Shown in pieces: positions 16,098-26,547 of a DNA stretch of 34,402 bases. A model generated the notes under the pieces. The model made no database searches, had not been told where the DNA came from, and saw only the letters and a list, made by a program, of their open reading frames with translations. Each line of letters begins with the position of its first letter. The stretch's first letter is position 1. The translations under genes and the position numbers were made by a program. This DNA comes from an uncultured Opitutia bacterium (GTDB lineage: Bacteria > Verrucomicrobiota > Verrucomicrobiia > Opitutales > Coraliomargaritaceae): NCBI GenBank assembly GCA_913041275.1, contig CAJWHF010000009.1:1-34402 (forward strand). Direction: 5' to 3'.

Positions 16098-17525
16098 ATG
16101 AGCACAGCAGAACATCAGGGTGAAGGCTTGAGCTACGAAGTGCTTTCTGGGGCTTTCGGAGACCATAATCTCTTCGAGAATAAGACTTGGCGCTACTCGC
16201 CAGAAGCATTTCCGCTTAGCTCAGCCCAGATCGATCAGATCGATCAGATCGGGCAGGCTTGCTACGAATTTTATAAAGCACAGGAGACGCTTTATCTGCG
16301 TTCGGCTGAGGATAAAAACCTCCTCCGAAATCGGACGCTTAAAGCGCCCTGGGTCGCCGCTTATTTGGATCGAGGTAAGCCGGAGAAACTCATCCGTCAT
16401 GCGCGTGCTAAGGCACTGCGGGGAACCATGCCAATGGTCATCCGCCCAGATTTGTTAGTAACTGAGTCTGGCTTTGCTATGACTGAGATAGATTCGGTGC
16501 CCGGCGGCATTGGACTGACCGCATTTTTGAACCGCCTTTACGCGCAGGTGCACGGCGAGGCTCTCATTGGCGCTGGCGATCAGGACATGGTGGCCGCATT
16601 TTATGAGGTTCTCTCTAGCCGCGTACCAAATATAGGCGCCCCTTTCATAGCAATCATCGTGAGCGATGAAGCAGCCACCTACCGGCCAGAAATGGAGTGG
16701 TTGGCCTCGCAAGCCCGCCAGCAAGGCAGACGCGTGTACGTATTTCATCCCGATGAGGTCCTGCCACTGGGTGAGGATATCTGTGTGGACATAGATGGTG
16801 ACCCAAAAAAAGTGGATGTGATCTACCGTTTTTGGGAGTTATTTGATCTAGCTAACATTTCGATTGCAGATTTTTTGCTCAAAGCTCGTGAGGCATTACA
16901 GGTTCGCTTGACGCCGCCGATGCGAGCATTTCAGGAGGAAAAGCTCAGCCTCGCGCTCTTTCACCATCATATACTCGATGAATACTGGCAAGAGAGTCTT
17001 TCTAAGAGGGCTTATGAAACCCTAGCCGAGGTAATTCCTCAGACTTGGGTAATTGATCCAGTCAAACTCCCGCCCAACGCCGTTCTGGATGCGCCCTATG
17101 TTAGCGGTAAGCCTTTGACGGACTGGTCTGGGCTTATCAAAGCTAGTCAGAGAGAACGAAATTTGATTATCAAGATTAGTGGTTTTCACGAAAGTGCTTG
17201 GGGCGCTCGTAGTGTCACTCTGGGCAGTGATTCCTCCCGAACTGAGTGGGAAAGTGCCATTGAGGAAGCTATAGCCATGTCCGATACCTCGCTTCACATT
17301 TTACAGGCTTACGAAAAGCCTAAGCGCTTGCGCCACAGAGTTTACAATAGTGATGGTAGCCTATACGATATGGAAGGTCGCATGCGATTGTGCCCTTACT
17401 TCTTTGTCGATCAGCAAGCTAAATCTGCTCGTTTACATGGAGTCCTTGCGACGCTTTGTCCCGCTGATAAAAAGATTATCCATGGCATGAAAGATGCGGC
17501 GTTGTTGCCTTGTGTGAGGACGTAG
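16098..17525 (+). CDS. Uncharacterised protein, ATP-grasp-like features
   Basis: Protein of 475 residues that I cannot name. It has no signal peptide or membrane segment and should be cytoplasmic. The most telling stretch is [24 protein letters not shown] at about 114-137, which resembles the acidic metal-binding part of circularly permuted ATP-grasp or glutathionylspermidine-synthase-like ligases. [13 protein letters not shown] (about 239-251), [15 protein letters not shown] and the ending MRLCPYFFV...[12 protein letters not shown] fit that pattern loosely. If correct, it would join an amine or amino acid to a carboxylate using ATP. A 9-base tandem repeat (ATCGATCAG twice, 16230-16247) encodes the QIDQIDQI stretch. 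It lies between prfB and glgP and appears to be a single-gene unit, with a hairpin just after the stop. Confidence 0.6.
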   Translation: MSTAEHQGEGLSYEVLSGAFGDHNLFENKTWRYSPEAFPLSSAQIDQIDQIGQACYEFYKAQETLYLRSAEDKNLLRNRTLKAPWVAAYLDRGKPEKLIRHARAKALRGTMPMVIRPDLLVTESGFAMTEIDSVPGGIGLTAFLNRLYAQVHGEALIGAGDQDMVAAFYEVLSSRVPNIGAPFIAIIVSDEAATYRPEMEWLASQARQQGRRVYVFHPDEVLPLGEDICVDIDGDPKKVDVIYRFWELFDLANISIADFLLKAREALQVRLTPPMRAFQEEKLSLALFHHHILDEYWQESLSKRAYETLAEVIPQTWVIDPVKLPPNAVLDAPYVSGKPLTDWSGLIKASQRERNLIIKISGFHESAWGARSVTLGSDSSRTEWESAIEEAIAMSDTSLHILQAYEKPKRLRHRVYNSDGSLYDMEGRMRLCPYFFVDQQAKSARLHGVLATLCPADKKIIHGMKDAALLPCVRT

Positions 17526-17542
17526 TAAAACACCACAAGACA

Positions 17543-17565
17543 CCGATCGATTATTCAATGATCGG
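17543..17565 (+). terminator. Hairpin after the ATP-grasp-like gene
   Basis: CCGATC-G-ATT, loop ATTC, AATGATCGG forms a 9-bp stem with a single bulged G, starting 18 bases after the stop codon at 17525. It is well placed to end transcription before glgP, but a continuous T run does not follow, so efficiency is uncertain. Confidence 0.45.
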
Positions 17566-17664
17566 AGCACTTGGCTTCTTTTATGCTTTAAAAAGATCTC
17601 TCAGTACTCTTTTAGCTATCTTCCTTTCGATCCTCCGCTTTATTTAATACATAACATATTTCAT

Positions 17665-20193
17665 ATGACAAAGACCGTTACTAAGTCTAATAAATCTATT
17701 AGCTCGAAGAAAACAGCTACATCTACCGGCAAGTCTTTTCGTTTTGAGGTAGGAGCTGATAAAGAATCGATGAAAATATCGATCCTTAATCACTTGAGAT
17801 ACACTTTAGCGCGCCACCCAGAGTGCGCGACTAAGGATGAGTGGTGGACTGCGACCTGCAATGCAGTGCGCGACCGTCTACTCGAACGCTTTATGAAGAC
17901 ACAGGCCACTCATAATGAGAAGAAAGTGCGCCGTGCCTACTATCTAAGCCTAGAATACCTGATGGGGCGTTTGATGGTAAACAATCTGCATAACTCTGGT
18001 TTGTTCGAATCTACACGCGAAGCGCTTACCGAGCTCGGCCAGGATTTCAGTGAGGTCGCTGACGAAGAGGCTGATATGGGTTTAGGTAATGGTGGTCTCG
18101 GTCGCCTAGCTGCTTGCTTCCTCGATTCTTTGTCCACACTGAATCTGCCCGCAGTAGGTTATGGTATCCATTACGAGTTCGGCTTGTTTCGTCAGGAGTT
18201 CAAAGACGGTCACCAAATTGAGAACCCAGACGTGTGGATGGATAGAGGCTGCCCTTGGGAGGTCATGCGGCCTAACTTCTCGCAGAAAGTGAAGCTCTAC
18301 GGTAGGGTAGAACACAAAGTGGATAGTAAGGGTGTTTTTAAACCTGATTGGGTCGATTGCAGGGTCATCGAAGGGGTGCCTTATGATGTAGGCATTGTCG
18401 GTTATGGTGGCGAGACGGTAAATTTTCTTCGTTTGTGGGACTCCAAGTCTACCCATGAGTTTGATCTTAATATATTTAATGAAGGTGGTTACATAGAAGC
18501 CGTTCGTGAAAAAGCTATTGGAGAGACTATATCAAAGGTTCTCTACCCTAATGATTCGACAGAGAACGGTAAAGAGCTACGCCTCGTACAACAGTACTTC
18601 TTTGTTAGTTGCTCGATAAAGGATATCTTTCGCCGCTTTCATGCTCATCATAGCGATTGGTCGGATTTCGTAGAATATAACGTACTCCAACTCAACGATA
18701 CCCACCCGGCTATTGCAATTCCTGAGCTTATGCGCTTACTTATCGATGAGTATGACATGCAGTGGAATGATGCCTGGGAGATCACTCGCAGCTGTTGTAA
18801 TTACACAAACCACACCCTACTCCCAGAAGCTTTGGAGAAGTGGAGTGTGCCACTTTTTGAAAAGGTGCTGCCGCGCCACCTCGAAATAATTTATGAAATA
18901 AATAACCGCTTCTTAGAAGATGAGGTCGAATCCAAGTGGCCGGGCGATGATTCCAAGAAAGCGGAACTTTCCATTATTGAAGAGGCTCAACCAAAGATGG
19001 TGCGCATGGCCTATCTATCAGTTGTTGGTTCGACCAAGGTCAATGGAGTAGCAGCACTTCACACAGAGCTGCTAAAGAAAAATCTATTTTCTACATTCCA
19101 TGAGCTTTATCCTGACAAGTTGATCAACATGACTAATGGCATCACGCCACGCCGCTGGTTGCTTGCCTGTAACCCTGCTTTGAGTGAACTAATCACAGAG
19201 AAAGTTGGTGATGAATGGCCAAAAAATTTGGATCAGCTCCAAGCAATCTCTAAGCTAGCGCAGGACACTAATTTTCAAAAGCAATTTATGGGGATCAAGC
19301 GGGCAAACAAAGTAGCGTTTGCTGATTTTGTCCTTGAAGAATCTGGCATAGTGCTCGATCCGGAGGCACTCTTCGATGTGCAGATAAAGCGCTTGCACGA
19401 GTATAAGCGGCAGCACCTAAATCTACTTCATATTCTCACGCTATATCGACGCCTGCTCAACGACCCAGACTACGAAATGAATGCCCGTGTATTTATATTC
19501 GGCGCAAAAGCGGCTCCAGGCTATGTGCTAGCTAAAAACATCATACGGGCTATCAATAAAGTAGCGGAAAAGGTGAACAATGACACTCGTATTAATGGCA
19601 AAATCAAGGTAGTCTTTCCGCCTAATTACCGCGTAACTATGGCAGAGAAAATGATTCCTGCTGCCGATCTTTCTGAGCAAATTTCAACTGCCGGAAAAGA
19701 GGCTTCAGGAACTGGTAATATGAAACTCGCTCTAAATGGTGCGCTAACCATAGGAACACTCGATGGAGCAAACGTTGAGATTGGCGAAGAAGTTGGGGAT
19801 GATAATATCTTTATTTTTGGTCACACAGTGGAACAAGTAGAAGAGATAAAGGCTAAAGGGTACAATCCGTACGATTACTACAATAGTAATTGGGAACTCA
19901 AAGCTGTTATCGACTGGCTACGTTCGGATTATTTCACGCCTGGCGAGCACGACGCTTTTGCGCCCCTATGCAGCAGTTGGCTCGAAGGGGGCGATCCTTT
20001 CCTTTGTTTAGCAGACTATGCCGAATACGTGCGTGCGCAGGAGGATGTTGATAAGGCTTTTAGCGATAAAAAGCGCTGGGCGAAAATGGCAATTATGAAT
20101 ACGGCTCGGGTCGGAAAGTTCTCCTCCGATAGAACGATCTGCGAATATGCTAAGCATATATGGAAGCTAGAGCCGGTTAGAGTCGGCGATTAG
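17665..20193 (+). CDS. glgP: Glycogen/starch/maltodextrin phosphorylase
   Basis: GT35 phosphorylase of 842 residues, about normal length. It uses phosphate to release glucose 1-phosphate from the ends of glycogen or maltodextrin in the cytoplasm. Landmarks in order are [14 protein letters not shown] near residue 95, [17 protein letters not shown] near 142-158, [17 protein letters not shown] in the C-terminal domain, and the pyridoxal phosphate site [26 protein letters not shown] near 686-710, whose Lys binds the cofactor. The first 25 residues or so are rich in Lys, Ser and Thr and lie outside the usual fold. ATG 17665 is used because it follows an A/T-rich gap; a later Met (MKIS...) would remove part of the normal N-terminus. 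No other glycogen genes are adjacent. Confidence 0.97.
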   Translation: MTKTVTKSNKSISSKKTATSTGKSFRFEVGADKESMKISILNHLRYTLARHPECATKDEWWTATCNAVRDRLLERFMKTQATHNEKKVRRAYYLSLEYLMGRLMVNNLHNSGLFESTREALTELGQDFSEVADEEADMGLGNGGLGRLAACFLDSLSTLNLPAVGYGIHYEFGLFRQEFKDGHQIENPDVWMDRGCPWEVMRPNFSQKVKLYGRVEHKVDSKGVFKPDWVDCRVIEGVPYDVGIVGYGGETVNFLRLWDSKSTHEFDLNIFNEGGYIEAVREKAIGETISKVLYPNDSTENGKELRLVQQYFFVSCSIKDIFRRFHAHHSDWSDFVEYNVLQLNDTHPAIAIPELMRLLIDEYDMQWNDAWEITRSCCNYTNHTLLPEALEKWSVPLFEKVLPRHLEIIYEINNRFLEDEVESKWPGDDSKKAELSIIEEAQPKMVRMAYLSVVGSTKVNGVAALHTELLKKNLFSTFHELYPDKLINMTNGITPRRWLLACNPALSELITEKVGDEWPKNLDQLQAISKLAQDTNFQKQFMGIKRANKVAFADFVLEESGIVLDPEALFDVQIKRLHEYKRQHLNLLHILTLYRRLLNDPDYEMNARVFIFGAKAAPGYVLAKNIIRAINKVAEKVNNDTRINGKIKVVFPPNYRVTMAEKMIPAADLSEQISTAGKEASGTGNMKLALNGALTIGTLDGANVEIGEEVGDDNIFIFGHTVEQVEEIKAKGYNPYDYYNSNWELKAVIDWLRSDYFTPGEHDAFAPLCSSWLEGGDPFLCLADYAEYVRAQEDVDKAFSDKKRWAKMAIMNTARVGKFSSDRTICEYAKHIWKLEPVRVGD

Positions 20194-20329
20194 GATACAG
20201 TCAGATCCGTTATTAAATACAGCTCTTATACGTTTGTTGCCTCGCGTATGCCAGAGCGCATTAAAAATAGCTAGAATCTGCAGGTGCTCGACCTAATAAA
20301 TCTGACTCTAGTATTATCTAAATTAAGAA

Positions 20330-20353
20330 GGAGATTCTTTTTCGAGTATCTCC
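20330..20353 (+). terminator. Hairpin upstream of the urea promoter
   Basis: GGAGATTCT, loop TTTTCG, AGTATCTCC makes a 9-bp stem with one T-T mismatch. It lies about 137 bases after glgP and 51 bases before the -24 box. It may stop read-through from glgP, although no T run follows, or may be a regulator site. Confidence 0.35.
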
Positions 20354-20403
20354 GAGCAGGATTCCGTTACAAAAATTGGTAATGTTTGGAAGCCTAACGT
20401 AAT

Positions 20404-20419
20404 TGGCATGGTATCCGCT
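20404..20419 (+). promoter_or_regulatory. Sigma-54-like -24/-12 promoter of the urea operon
   Basis: TGGCATGGTATCCGCT aligns with the sigma-54 consensus TGGCACG-N4-TTGCW. GG is at -25/-24, GC at -13/-12, with the required spacing and the extra upstream T. Differences are T for C in the first half and CC for TT before GC. It predicts a start near 20430, about 60 bases ahead of the urtA ATG. Nitrogen (NtrC-type) control through sigma-54 is well known for urea genes in other bacteria; the match here is by eye only. Confidence 0.5.
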
Positions 20420-20431
20420 TTTACTTAGTCA

Positions 20432-20458
20432 GCTGCGCTAAATAACACTTACCGCAGC
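20432..20458 (+). promoter_or_regulatory. Inverted repeat at the start of the urtA leader
   Basis: GCTGCG, 15-base loop, CGCAGC is a perfect 6+6 inverted repeat that begins right after the predicted start of transcription. It could be an RNA hairpin at the 5' end of the message or a protein-binding dyad. Confidence 0.3.
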
Positions 20459-20490
20459 GTAATCCTTAATTAGAAAATATTAAATAACCT

Positions 20491-21753
20491 ATGAATAAAT
20501 TAATCCGAATTATTTCCAGATTTGTTACATTTGGAGCACTTGCAATTTCCACTGCTTTCACCCACCTGCACTCAGAAGATACAGTAAAAGTTGGTATCTT
20601 GCACTCACTAAGTGGGACGATGGCCATATCTGAAACTTCACTTCGTGATGTTCTCCTATTTACTTTCGATGAAATCAATGCCAGCGGCGGTGTCCTCGGA
20701 AAGATGATTGAGCCTGTTGAAGCAGACGGAGCCTCCGACTGGCCGACATTTGCTGAAAAAGCAGAAGAACTCTTAGCAAAAGACGAAGCTTCAGCAGTGT
20801 TTGGATGTTGGACATCTGTTAGTCGTAAGTTCGTTCTTCCTGTCTTCGAAAAATATAACGGTTTACTCTTCTATCCCGTGCAATATGAGGGTGAAGAAGA
20901 GTCGCCAAATATATTCTACACAGCGGAGGCGGTTGGTCAGCAGGCAATTCCTGCGGTTGATTACTTGCTCGAAGAAGGGTATACAAAATTCTACCTAATA
21001 GGCACTGATTATGTCTATCCTCAGACTACTAATATTGTTCTTTTCGAATATCTCCTATCTAAGGGTATTCCAGTTGAAAATATCGGAGGCGGCATTCGTT
21101 ATGAAGGTGATGTCGCAGTATCTGCGGGTAATTACACACCATTTGGCCATACTGATTTCCAGCAGATAGTCGCTGAAATTAAGGACTTTGCAGCATCCGG
21201 TGGTGCATGCGTGGTAAACACCATCAATGGTGACGCTAATGTTCCATTCTTTAAAGAAATCGCCTCATCTGGTTTAACTTCTGATGATTGTCCAATTGTT
21301 TCGTTCTCTCTTTCCGAAGACGAATTCCGCGGATTGCCAACGAAGGATTTAGTTGGTCATCTCGGTTGTTGGACATATTTCATGTCTATTGATTCACCTG
21401 CTAACGATGCGTTTAAAGCTAACTTCCAAGAGTGGTTAGCAGATTCTGCGCCAGCAGCAGTGCAGAAGGAAGGGCGTGTTACTTGTAGCCCTATGGTACT
21501 CTCCTACAATGGAGTATACTTATGGAAGGCTGCTGTAGAAAAAGCTGGTACTTTTGAGACGGATGCGGTCATTGCAGCGCTCGAAAGTGGTATTTCTTTC
21601 GACGGTCCAGGCGGGAAAGTCACCACTCAAGAAAACCACCACTTAACCAAGAGTGTTTACATTGGAGAAACACTAGAAGACGGTCAATTTGATATTCTAG
21701 AGGTCATGCCTGATGTCTACGGCGAACCTTGGTTAAAGGGCACGTTTAAGTAA
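20491..21753 (+). CDS. urtA: Urea ABC transporter, substrate-binding protein
   Basis: UrtA, 420 residues, family-typical length. It is the periplasmic protein that captures urea (sometimes short-chain amides) and delivers it to UrtBC. A signal peptide covers roughly residues 1-28 ([24 protein letters not shown]...). The mature start [21 protein letters not shown], the [17 protein letters not shown] block, the [13 protein letters not shown] segment and [12 protein letters not shown] are typical of UrtA rather than of branched-chain amino acid binding proteins. The gene is preceded by a sigma-54-like promoter and followed by a strong hairpin. Its message is therefore likely more abundant than that of the transporter genes behind it. 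No Shine-Dalgarno sequence is visible. Confidence 0.96.
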   Translation: MNKLIRIISRFVTFGALAISTAFTHLHSEDTVKVGILHSLSGTMAISETSLRDVLLFTFDEINASGGVLGKMIEPVEADGASDWPTFAEKAEELLAKDEASAVFGCWTSVSRKFVLPVFEKYNGLLFYPVQYEGEEESPNIFYTAEAVGQQAIPAVDYLLEEGYTKFYLIGTDYVYPQTTNIVLFEYLLSKGIPVENIGGGIRYEGDVAVSAGNYTPFGHTDFQQIVAEIKDFAASGGACVVNTINGDANVPFFKEIASSGLTSDDCPIVSFSLSEDEFRGLPTKDLVGHLGCWTYFMSIDSPANDAFKANFQEWLADSAPAAVQKEGRVTCSPMVLSYNGVYLWKAAVEKAGTFETDAVIAALESGISFDGPGGKVTTQENHHLTKSVYIGETLEDGQFDILEVMPDVYGEPWLKGTFK

Positions 21754-21802
21754 CATAGTTCAACTATAGAGCCTTTATTATATAAGCTTTAATTATCTCT
21801 CA

Positions 21803-21839
21803 TAGGGGCTTGTAGGATCATATCTACAAGCCCCTATTT
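21803..21839 (+). terminator. Strong hairpin between urtA and urtB (terminator or attenuator)
   Basis: TAGGGGCTTGTAG and CTACAAGCCCCTA form a perfect 13-bp stem around an 8-base loop, followed by TTTATT. It sits 50 bases after the urtA stop and 20 bases before the urtB ATG. It looks like a factor-independent terminator that lets only part of the transcripts continue into urtB, or that protects the urtA message from decay. The moderate T run suggests partial rather than full termination. Confidence 0.85.
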
Positions 21840-21858
21840 ATTAGGTTTATACGTTTAA

Positions 21859-23556
21859 ATGATTGCCACATGTAATTTACAAGAAACGCAAGTGCACTTA
21901 TACACCCCATCTCGAAGTCTGTTATTAGATTACAAGCGTCGTATCTTTCGGTTAGTAGTCTCTTTACTTATAGTTTGTTCTGCTAGTGCGCGTGATGCTC
22001 GCAGTGTAATGGCAGATCTCATATTATCTGAGAAAGCCCAGCAGGGTGACCTCATCGAAGAATTAAGCACATTCGGTGACACGATAATTACTGAAATATA
22101 TGAGGCTTGGCGCACTGGGGAAATTTATTTGCTCGATCAAGAATCAAGCTCGCAGCTTCTCCAGTTTACGACTTCTCAGCAATGGGCACTTATAAAAAAT
22201 GGTGAGGTTATTAATTTAACTGAAGCCGAAGTAGAGAAAGCTAAAAAGATGCGCCCAGCCCGTGCTTTGCGTAAGCAAATGAAGCGTATTATTGATACTT
22301 TAGGGCTTAAAGCAGCGGACGCGTCTTTACGGATTGATTCAGCTATTAAGTTAGGCCGTAGTCAAAAGCTAGAGTTTATCCCCTCTCTTGAGGCGCGTTT
22401 GTTGATAGAACCTGCGAAAGAGGTCCAACTGGCGCTTAAAGAGGCTTTAGCAATTAGTCAGCTAGCTAATGGAAACGAAGCAGAGGTCATGGATGCAGTC
22501 AGGTCACTTGCGGATTTAAAATCAGTCGCCTCCAGGGCTTTTTTGCAAACTGTGCTTGCGCAAGAGATTGAGAATGAGCGCGGCGACGAGCCGCTCGCTG
22601 AGGCATGCCAGCAAGCACTTTCCAAAATTGAAACACATATAAAGCAACAAGAATTTTTCGGTAGTTTTTTTCGCGGGATTAGTACGGGATCAGTTCTTCT
22701 TATAGTATCCTTTGGGCTAGCTATAACCTTTGGTTTGATGGGTGTAATCAATATGGCGCATGGCGAATTTGTAGCAATCGGAGGATATGTGACGTTTTTA
22801 GTGCAGAACCTCTTCATTCAGGTTTGGGGGCTAAGCAGCTCTGCCTTTGGGTGGTATTTCATCGTGGCTCTACCAACAAGTTTCATCGTGGCTGCTGCGA
22901 TGGGCTTTCTAATGGAAAAATCCATTATACGTTTCTTATACCGTCGCCCTCTAGAGTCGTTACTTTGCACTTGGGGGATTTCAATGATTATGCAGCAGAG
23001 CTTTAGGCTCATATTTGGCGCTGCTAATGTTCAGGTAAATAATCCTACATGGCTAATGGGTAATTTGAGTTTCGGAGGCTTTCAAATGAGTTACACACGC
23101 TTATTAATTATTTTGATTGCTTTGATCGTTGTTGCGCTGACTTGGTTATTATTGAGGCAGACGAATTTAGGTCTACATATTCGTGCGGTAATGCAAAATC
23201 GCGATATGGCTAGTAGCCTTGGAGTACCTGTAGCTCGGGTCAATACAATGACTTTTGCACTAGGTTGCGGACTAGCAGCACTAGGAGGAGCTGTACTGTC
23301 GCAGATTGGAAATGTAGGGCCGTCGATGGGGCAAGCTTACATCGTAGATAGCTTCATGGTTGTTGTGACTGGTAGCGTCGGCAATTTACTTGGCGCTGGA
23401 TTGTCTGCTATGGGCATCGGTTTAGTAGACCAACTTTTACAACCTTCATTAGGGCCTGTCTTAGGTAAGATCACTGTCTTTATCGTAATTATTCTTTTCT
23501 TGCAGTGGCGTCCTGGAGGACTTTTCCCTGCTCGTTCCCGTAGCCTCGAAGACTAA
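21859..23556 (+). CDS. urtB: Urea ABC transporter, permease UrtB
   Basis: UrtB, 565 residues, one of the two membrane subunits of the urea importer. As in other UrtB proteins, it has a long region in front of the LivH-like permease. A signal-like hydrophobic stretch ([14 protein letters not shown], about 31-45) is followed by some 220 mostly helical residues predicted to lie in the periplasm. The permease part begins at [41 protein letters not shown]. An in-frame TAA directly precedes ATG 21859. The next in-frame ATG (22009) would remove the signal, so 21859 is preferred, although a GTG at 21892 is possible. The gene follows the hairpin after urtA and lies 20 bp before urtC. Confidence 0.95.
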   Translation: MIATCNLQETQVHLYTPSRSLLLDYKRRIFRLVVSLLIVCSASARDARSVMADLILSEKAQQGDLIEELSTFGDTIITEIYEAWRTGEIYLLDQESSSQLLQFTTSQQWALIKNGEVINLTEAEVEKAKKMRPARALRKQMKRIIDTLGLKAADASLRIDSAIKLGRSQKLEFIPSLEARLLIEPAKEVQLALKEALAISQLANGNEAEVMDAVRSLADLKSVASRAFLQTVLAQEIENERGDEPLAEACQQALSKIETHIKQQEFFGSFFRGISTGSVLLIVSFGLAITFGLMGVINMAHGEFVAIGGYVTFLVQNLFIQVWGLSSSAFGWYFIVALPTSFIVAAAMGFLMEKSIIRFLYRRPLESLLCTWGISMIMQQSFRLIFGAANVQVNNPTWLMGNLSFGGFQMSYTRLLIILIALIVVALTWLLLRQTNLGLHIRAVMQNRDMASSLGVPVARVNTMTFALGCGLAALGGAVLSQIGNVGPSMGQAYIVDSFMVVVTGSVGNLLGAGLSAMGIGLVDQLLQPSLGPVLGKITVFIVIILFLQWRPGGLFPARSRSLED

Positions 23557-23576
23557 ACCTTTTTATTATATAATTT

Positions 23577-24686
23577 ATGGCTCTTTCTACAGGTATGAAA
23601 AAGGAAATGGGAACACTGTGCGCGGTGATGGGCTTGTTAATGTTGATCCCACTTTTAAACGCAATAGGACCAATATCTGGCCCTTTTTCTGTCAGCTCGT
23701 TTGAGGTTTCATTGTGGGGAAAATATTTAACCTATGCCGTATTGGCGATGAGCCTTAATTTGTTATGGGGATACACAGGGTTACTGTGCCTTTGCCAAAG
23801 TTTATTCTTTGCATTAGGAGGCTATGCGATGGGGATGTATCTGATGCTCATGATAGGAGAGCGAGGTGCTTATAAGAGCGTGCTTCCTGACTTTATGGTT
23901 TTCTTAGGGTATCAGAAATTGCCCCTACACTGGGAGCCATTCTATAATTTTTGGTTTACTTTGGGGGCGATCCTCTGGGTTCCTGGCTTAATTGCATTTG
24001 CTTTTGGGTTCCTTGCCTTTCGTTCACGTATAAAGGGAGTGTATTTTTCGATCCTTACTCAGGCGCTGACCTACGCCGCATGTTTAATGTTCTTCCGCAA
24101 TGATTTTACCTTTGGTGGTAATAATGGATTTACAGACTTTAAGGATATCCTCGGGTTTAATATCAATTCGGACGGATCTATAAGAGGGCTTTTTATTGCA
24201 AGTGCCTTTCTTGTTTTAATCACCTATCTAGTCACCTCTGGTTTACTAGCTACAAAGTTTGGTAAAGTTCAGCAGGCGATACGTGATTCTGAAAATCGTG
24301 TGCTCTATTCTGGCTATTCAACCACTAGTTTCAAACTGACGATCTTTGTTATTTCTGCTATGATAGCAGGTGCAGCAGGTGCATTGTATGTCCCTCAAGT
24401 CGGCGGTATAAATCCCAGTGTTATGGAAGCAGCCAAGTCGCTTGAGGTTGTCGTTTGGGTTGCTGTCGGGGGGCGCGGCACTAAGTGGGGACCTGTTATT
24501 GGGGCAGTGCTGGTTAATTTCATAAAGAGTTACACTACACATGCATTCCCAGATTACTGGCTAATTATTATGGGCGGTATGTTTGTCATGGTTGTCCTTT
24601 TTATGCCCTACGGAATCGTAGGTGTTTATCAGCAAGTAAAGTCTTACCTCGCTCGTAATCGATCATTTGAAACAACAACTGTTTAA
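23577..24686 (+). CDS. urtC: Urea ABC transporter, permease UrtC
   Basis: UrtC, 369 residues, the LivM-like second membrane subunit. It pairs with UrtB to form the urea channel in the inner membrane. About eight to ten hydrophobic segments are visible. Family blocks are [97 protein letters not shown], and [23 protein letters not shown]. The usual LSLGHGVFFALGGY of UrtC reads [14 protein letters not shown] here. It is 20 bp after urtB and 3 bp before urtD, so translation may be coupled to urtD. Confidence 0.96.
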   Translation: MALSTGMKKEMGTLCAVMGLLMLIPLLNAIGPISGPFSVSSFEVSLWGKYLTYAVLAMSLNLLWGYTGLLCLCQSLFFALGGYAMGMYLMLMIGERGAYKSVLPDFMVFLGYQKLPLHWEPFYNFWFTLGAILWVPGLIAFAFGFLAFRSRIKGVYFSILTQALTYAACLMFFRNDFTFGGNNGFTDFKDILGFNINSDGSIRGLFIASAFLVLITYLVTSGLLATKFGKVQQAIRDSENRVLYSGYSTTSFKLTIFVISAMIAGAAGALYVPQVGGINPSVMEAAKSLEVVVWVAVGGRGTKWGPVIGAVLVNFIKSYTTHAFPDYWLIIMGGMFVMVVLFMPYGIVGVYQQVKSYLARNRSFETTTV

Positions 24687-24689
24687 GTA

Positions 24690-25496
24690 ATGCTAGCCTA
24701 TCACACATCTTTGTATCGCGACACGCCCCTGATATTATCGGTTACTGGAGTGACCAAGGCCTTTGACGGATTTAAGGCAATTGATGATTTAAACTTTTAT
24801 TTAGAACAAGGTGAACTACGTACAATCATTGGTCCGAATGGAGCAGGTAAAAGTACTTTTCTAGATATCATTACTGGTCGTACGCGCCCAGATTCCGGCA
24901 CTGTTGTCATGCATGAACAAGATGGCCATGATCTAAACTTATCTAAGATGCGTGAATTTGAAATTAATAGATTAGGTATTGGCCGTAAGTTTCAGACTCC
25001 GTCTATTTATAAGTCTCATACTGTATACGATAATTTAGTTTTATCGCTCAATAAGGAGCGTGGAGTTTTTGCTACACTATTTTATCGTGAATCGAAGCAA
25101 GACCGTGAACGCATCATGGAAGTATTGAAAAACGTGGGACTGGAGAAGCGCGTTAATGATTTGGCCGGTTTACTCTCGCATGGACAAAAACAGTGGCTCG
25201 AAATTGGCATGTTACTAGCCCAGGATCCACGCTTATTGCTAATAGATGAACCTGCTGCTGGGATGAGTGATGAGGAAACCGAGCGTACCGGAGAGCTTCT
25301 CCTAAGCCTTGAGAAAAAGCACAGCCTAATTGTGATCGAGCATGACATGGAGTTCGTCAGGCAGATCGCTCGTAAAGTTACCGTGCTGCACCAGGGCTAC
25401 GTACTAAAAGAAGGCAGTTTTGAGGCGGTCAAATCCAATCCTGAAGTCATCGAGGTCTATCTCGGTCGCAAAGGAAAGAAATCCCAGCAGAACTAA
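24690..25496 (+). CDS. urtD: Urea ABC transporter, ATPase UrtD
   Basis: UrtD, 268 residues, one of two cytoplasmic ATPases that power urea import. Walker A is GPNGAGKST at about residues 49-57. The signature region reads LLSHGQKQWLEIGMLLAQDP, where SHGQKQWLEIGM in place of LSGGQ is a strong UrtD marker. Walker B is LLLIDEPAAGMSDEE, and the H-loop is IVIEHDMEFV. Start ATG 24690 gives a leader of about 15 residues before the fold. It lies 3 bp after urtC and 10 bp before urtE. Confidence 0.97.
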   Translation: MLAYHTSLYRDTPLILSVTGVTKAFDGFKAIDDLNFYLEQGELRTIIGPNGAGKSTFLDIITGRTRPDSGTVVMHEQDGHDLNLSKMREFEINRLGIGRKFQTPSIYKSHTVYDNLVLSLNKERGVFATLFYRESKQDRERIMEVLKNVGLEKRVNDLAGLLSHGQKQWLEIGMLLAQDPRLLLIDEPAAGMSDEETERTGELLLSLEKKHSLIVIEHDMEFVRQIARKVTVLHQGYVLKEGSFEAVKSNPEVIEVYLGRKGKKSQQN

Positions 25497-25506
25497 CGAT
25501 TGAATC

Positions 25507-26238
25507 ATGATTTTGGAAAAAGAGGTTACTAAAAGCGAAGCTTTGCTTAATATAAAAGGTCTTAAATCAAGTTATGATGAGTCGCTAATTCTTCGTGGCA
25601 TTGACATGGAAGTGCCAAAAGATACGGTTGTCGCATTGTTAGGTCGTAATGGAGTGGGAAAGACGTCTCTGCTAAAAAGCATTATGGGACTTATGCCCAA
25701 AACAGAAGGAGTCATTACCTTTGAGGGAGAATTGATTATTGATCGTCGTGCCGACTATCGCGCGCGTTTGGGCCTAGGTTATGTGCCGCAAGGGCGTGAT
25801 ATTTTTCCTAATCTGACAGTTAAGGAAAATCTTGAGGTTAGTCTAAGCATTGCTGGTAAGCCCGGGGAAGAGCGCTTAGAGGAAGTATATGAACTTTTCC
25901 CGGTAATTAAGGAGATGCTAAATCGCAAGGGCGGCGTACTCTCAGGTGGTCAGCAGCAGCAATTAGCCATCGGCCGTGCCCTTTTAAGTAATCCCAAATT
26001 ACTTATCTTAGATGAGCCCACAGAAGGAATTCAGCCTTCAATTATTGACCAGATTGAAGATGCTATTCACTTACTTAAGGGGCAGGGCGGTTTAAGCATT
26101 ATTTTAGTGGAGCAATATTTAGATTTTGCTAAGGCTGCTTGTGATGATTTTTATATCCTTGATCGTGGTAGTGTGGTTCAGACAGGCAAATCGGAAGAAC
26201 TGACTACGGAAGTAATTACGCAACATCTCACTGTTTAA
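25507..26238 (+). CDS. urtE: Urea ABC transporter, ATPase UrtE
   Basis: UrtE, 243 residues, the LivF-like second ATPase of the urea importer. Walker A is GRNGVGKTS. Other landmarks are LGYVPQGRDIFPNLTVKENLEVSL, the signature LSGGQQQQLAIGRALLSNPK, Walker B LLILDEPTEGIQPSII, and the H-loop segment ILVEQYLDFA, where the usual His is replaced by Gln as in the LivF/UrtE group. The first ten residues or so are extra. It is 10 bp after urtD and only 6 bp before ureA, which joins uptake and breakdown genes in one transcription unit. Confidence 0.96.
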   Translation: MILEKEVTKSEALLNIKGLKSSYDESLILRGIDMEVPKDTVVALLGRNGVGKTSLLKSIMGLMPKTEGVITFEGELIIDRRADYRARLGLGYVPQGRDIFPNLTVKENLEVSLSIAGKPGEERLEEVYELFPVIKEMLNRKGGVLSGGQQQQLAIGRALLSNPKLLILDEPTEGIQPSIIDQIEDAIHLLKGQGGLSIILVEQYLDFAKAACDDFYILDRGSVVQTGKSEELTTEVITQHLTV

Positions 26239-26244
26239 ATACAT

Positions 26245-26547
26245 ATGCACCTAACTCCTAGAGAACAAGATAAGCTCATGATAGTTGTGGCGGCAGACCT
26301 CGCACGCCGCCGTCAGTCACGCGGGTTAAAGTTAAACTATCCAGAGGCGATCGCTGTGATAACCTATGAGATCTTAGAGGGTATTCGTGACGGAAATACA
26401 GTAGCCGATTTAATGAGCGCAGGCACCACAATTTTAAAACGCGACGATGTAATGGAGGGGGTTCCAGAGATGATTCATGAGGTGCAAGTAGAGGGAACCT
26501 TTCCTGACGGAACTAAACTTGTAACTGTCCACAATCCAATTCGATGA
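26245..26547 (+). CDS. ureA: Urease gamma subunit
   Basis: UreA, exactly 100 residues as is usual. It is the smallest structural subunit of urease, which splits urea into ammonia and carbamate in the cytoplasm. It starts [23 protein letters not shown] and carries the family blocks [60 protein letters not shown]. The stop overlaps the ureB start by four bases (ATGA), so the two are translationally coupled. Separate gamma and beta genes, not the fused form of Helicobacter. Confidence 0.98.
   Translation: MHLTPREQDKLMIVVAADLARRRQSRGLKLNYPEAIAVITYEILEGIRDGNTVADLMSAGTTILKRDDVMEGVPEMIHEVQVEGTFPDGTKLVTVHNPIR

Larger units (their letters stand above)
20194..20490. other. Control region between glgP and the urea operon
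   Basis: This 297-bp gap contains no convincing gene on either strand. It holds a hairpin (20330-20353), a sigma-54-like promoter (20404-20419), and a second inverted repeat right after the predicted transcription start (20432-20458). AGGT-GCTCG-ACCT near 20282 is a short dyad; it is not a match to the NtrC site TGCAC-N7-GTGCA. The glgP terminator, if any, is not obvious here. Confidence 0.6.

Noticed and set aside
16230-16247. Tandem repeat ATCGATCAG x2 as a possible repeat element
   Set aside because: Only two copies, within a coding region and in frame (IDQIDQ); too short to be a CRISPR or a mobile-element repeat.
20270-20300. AGGT-GCTCG-ACCT as an NtrC binding site
   Set aside because: It does not match TGCAC-N7-GTGCA in orientation or spacing.
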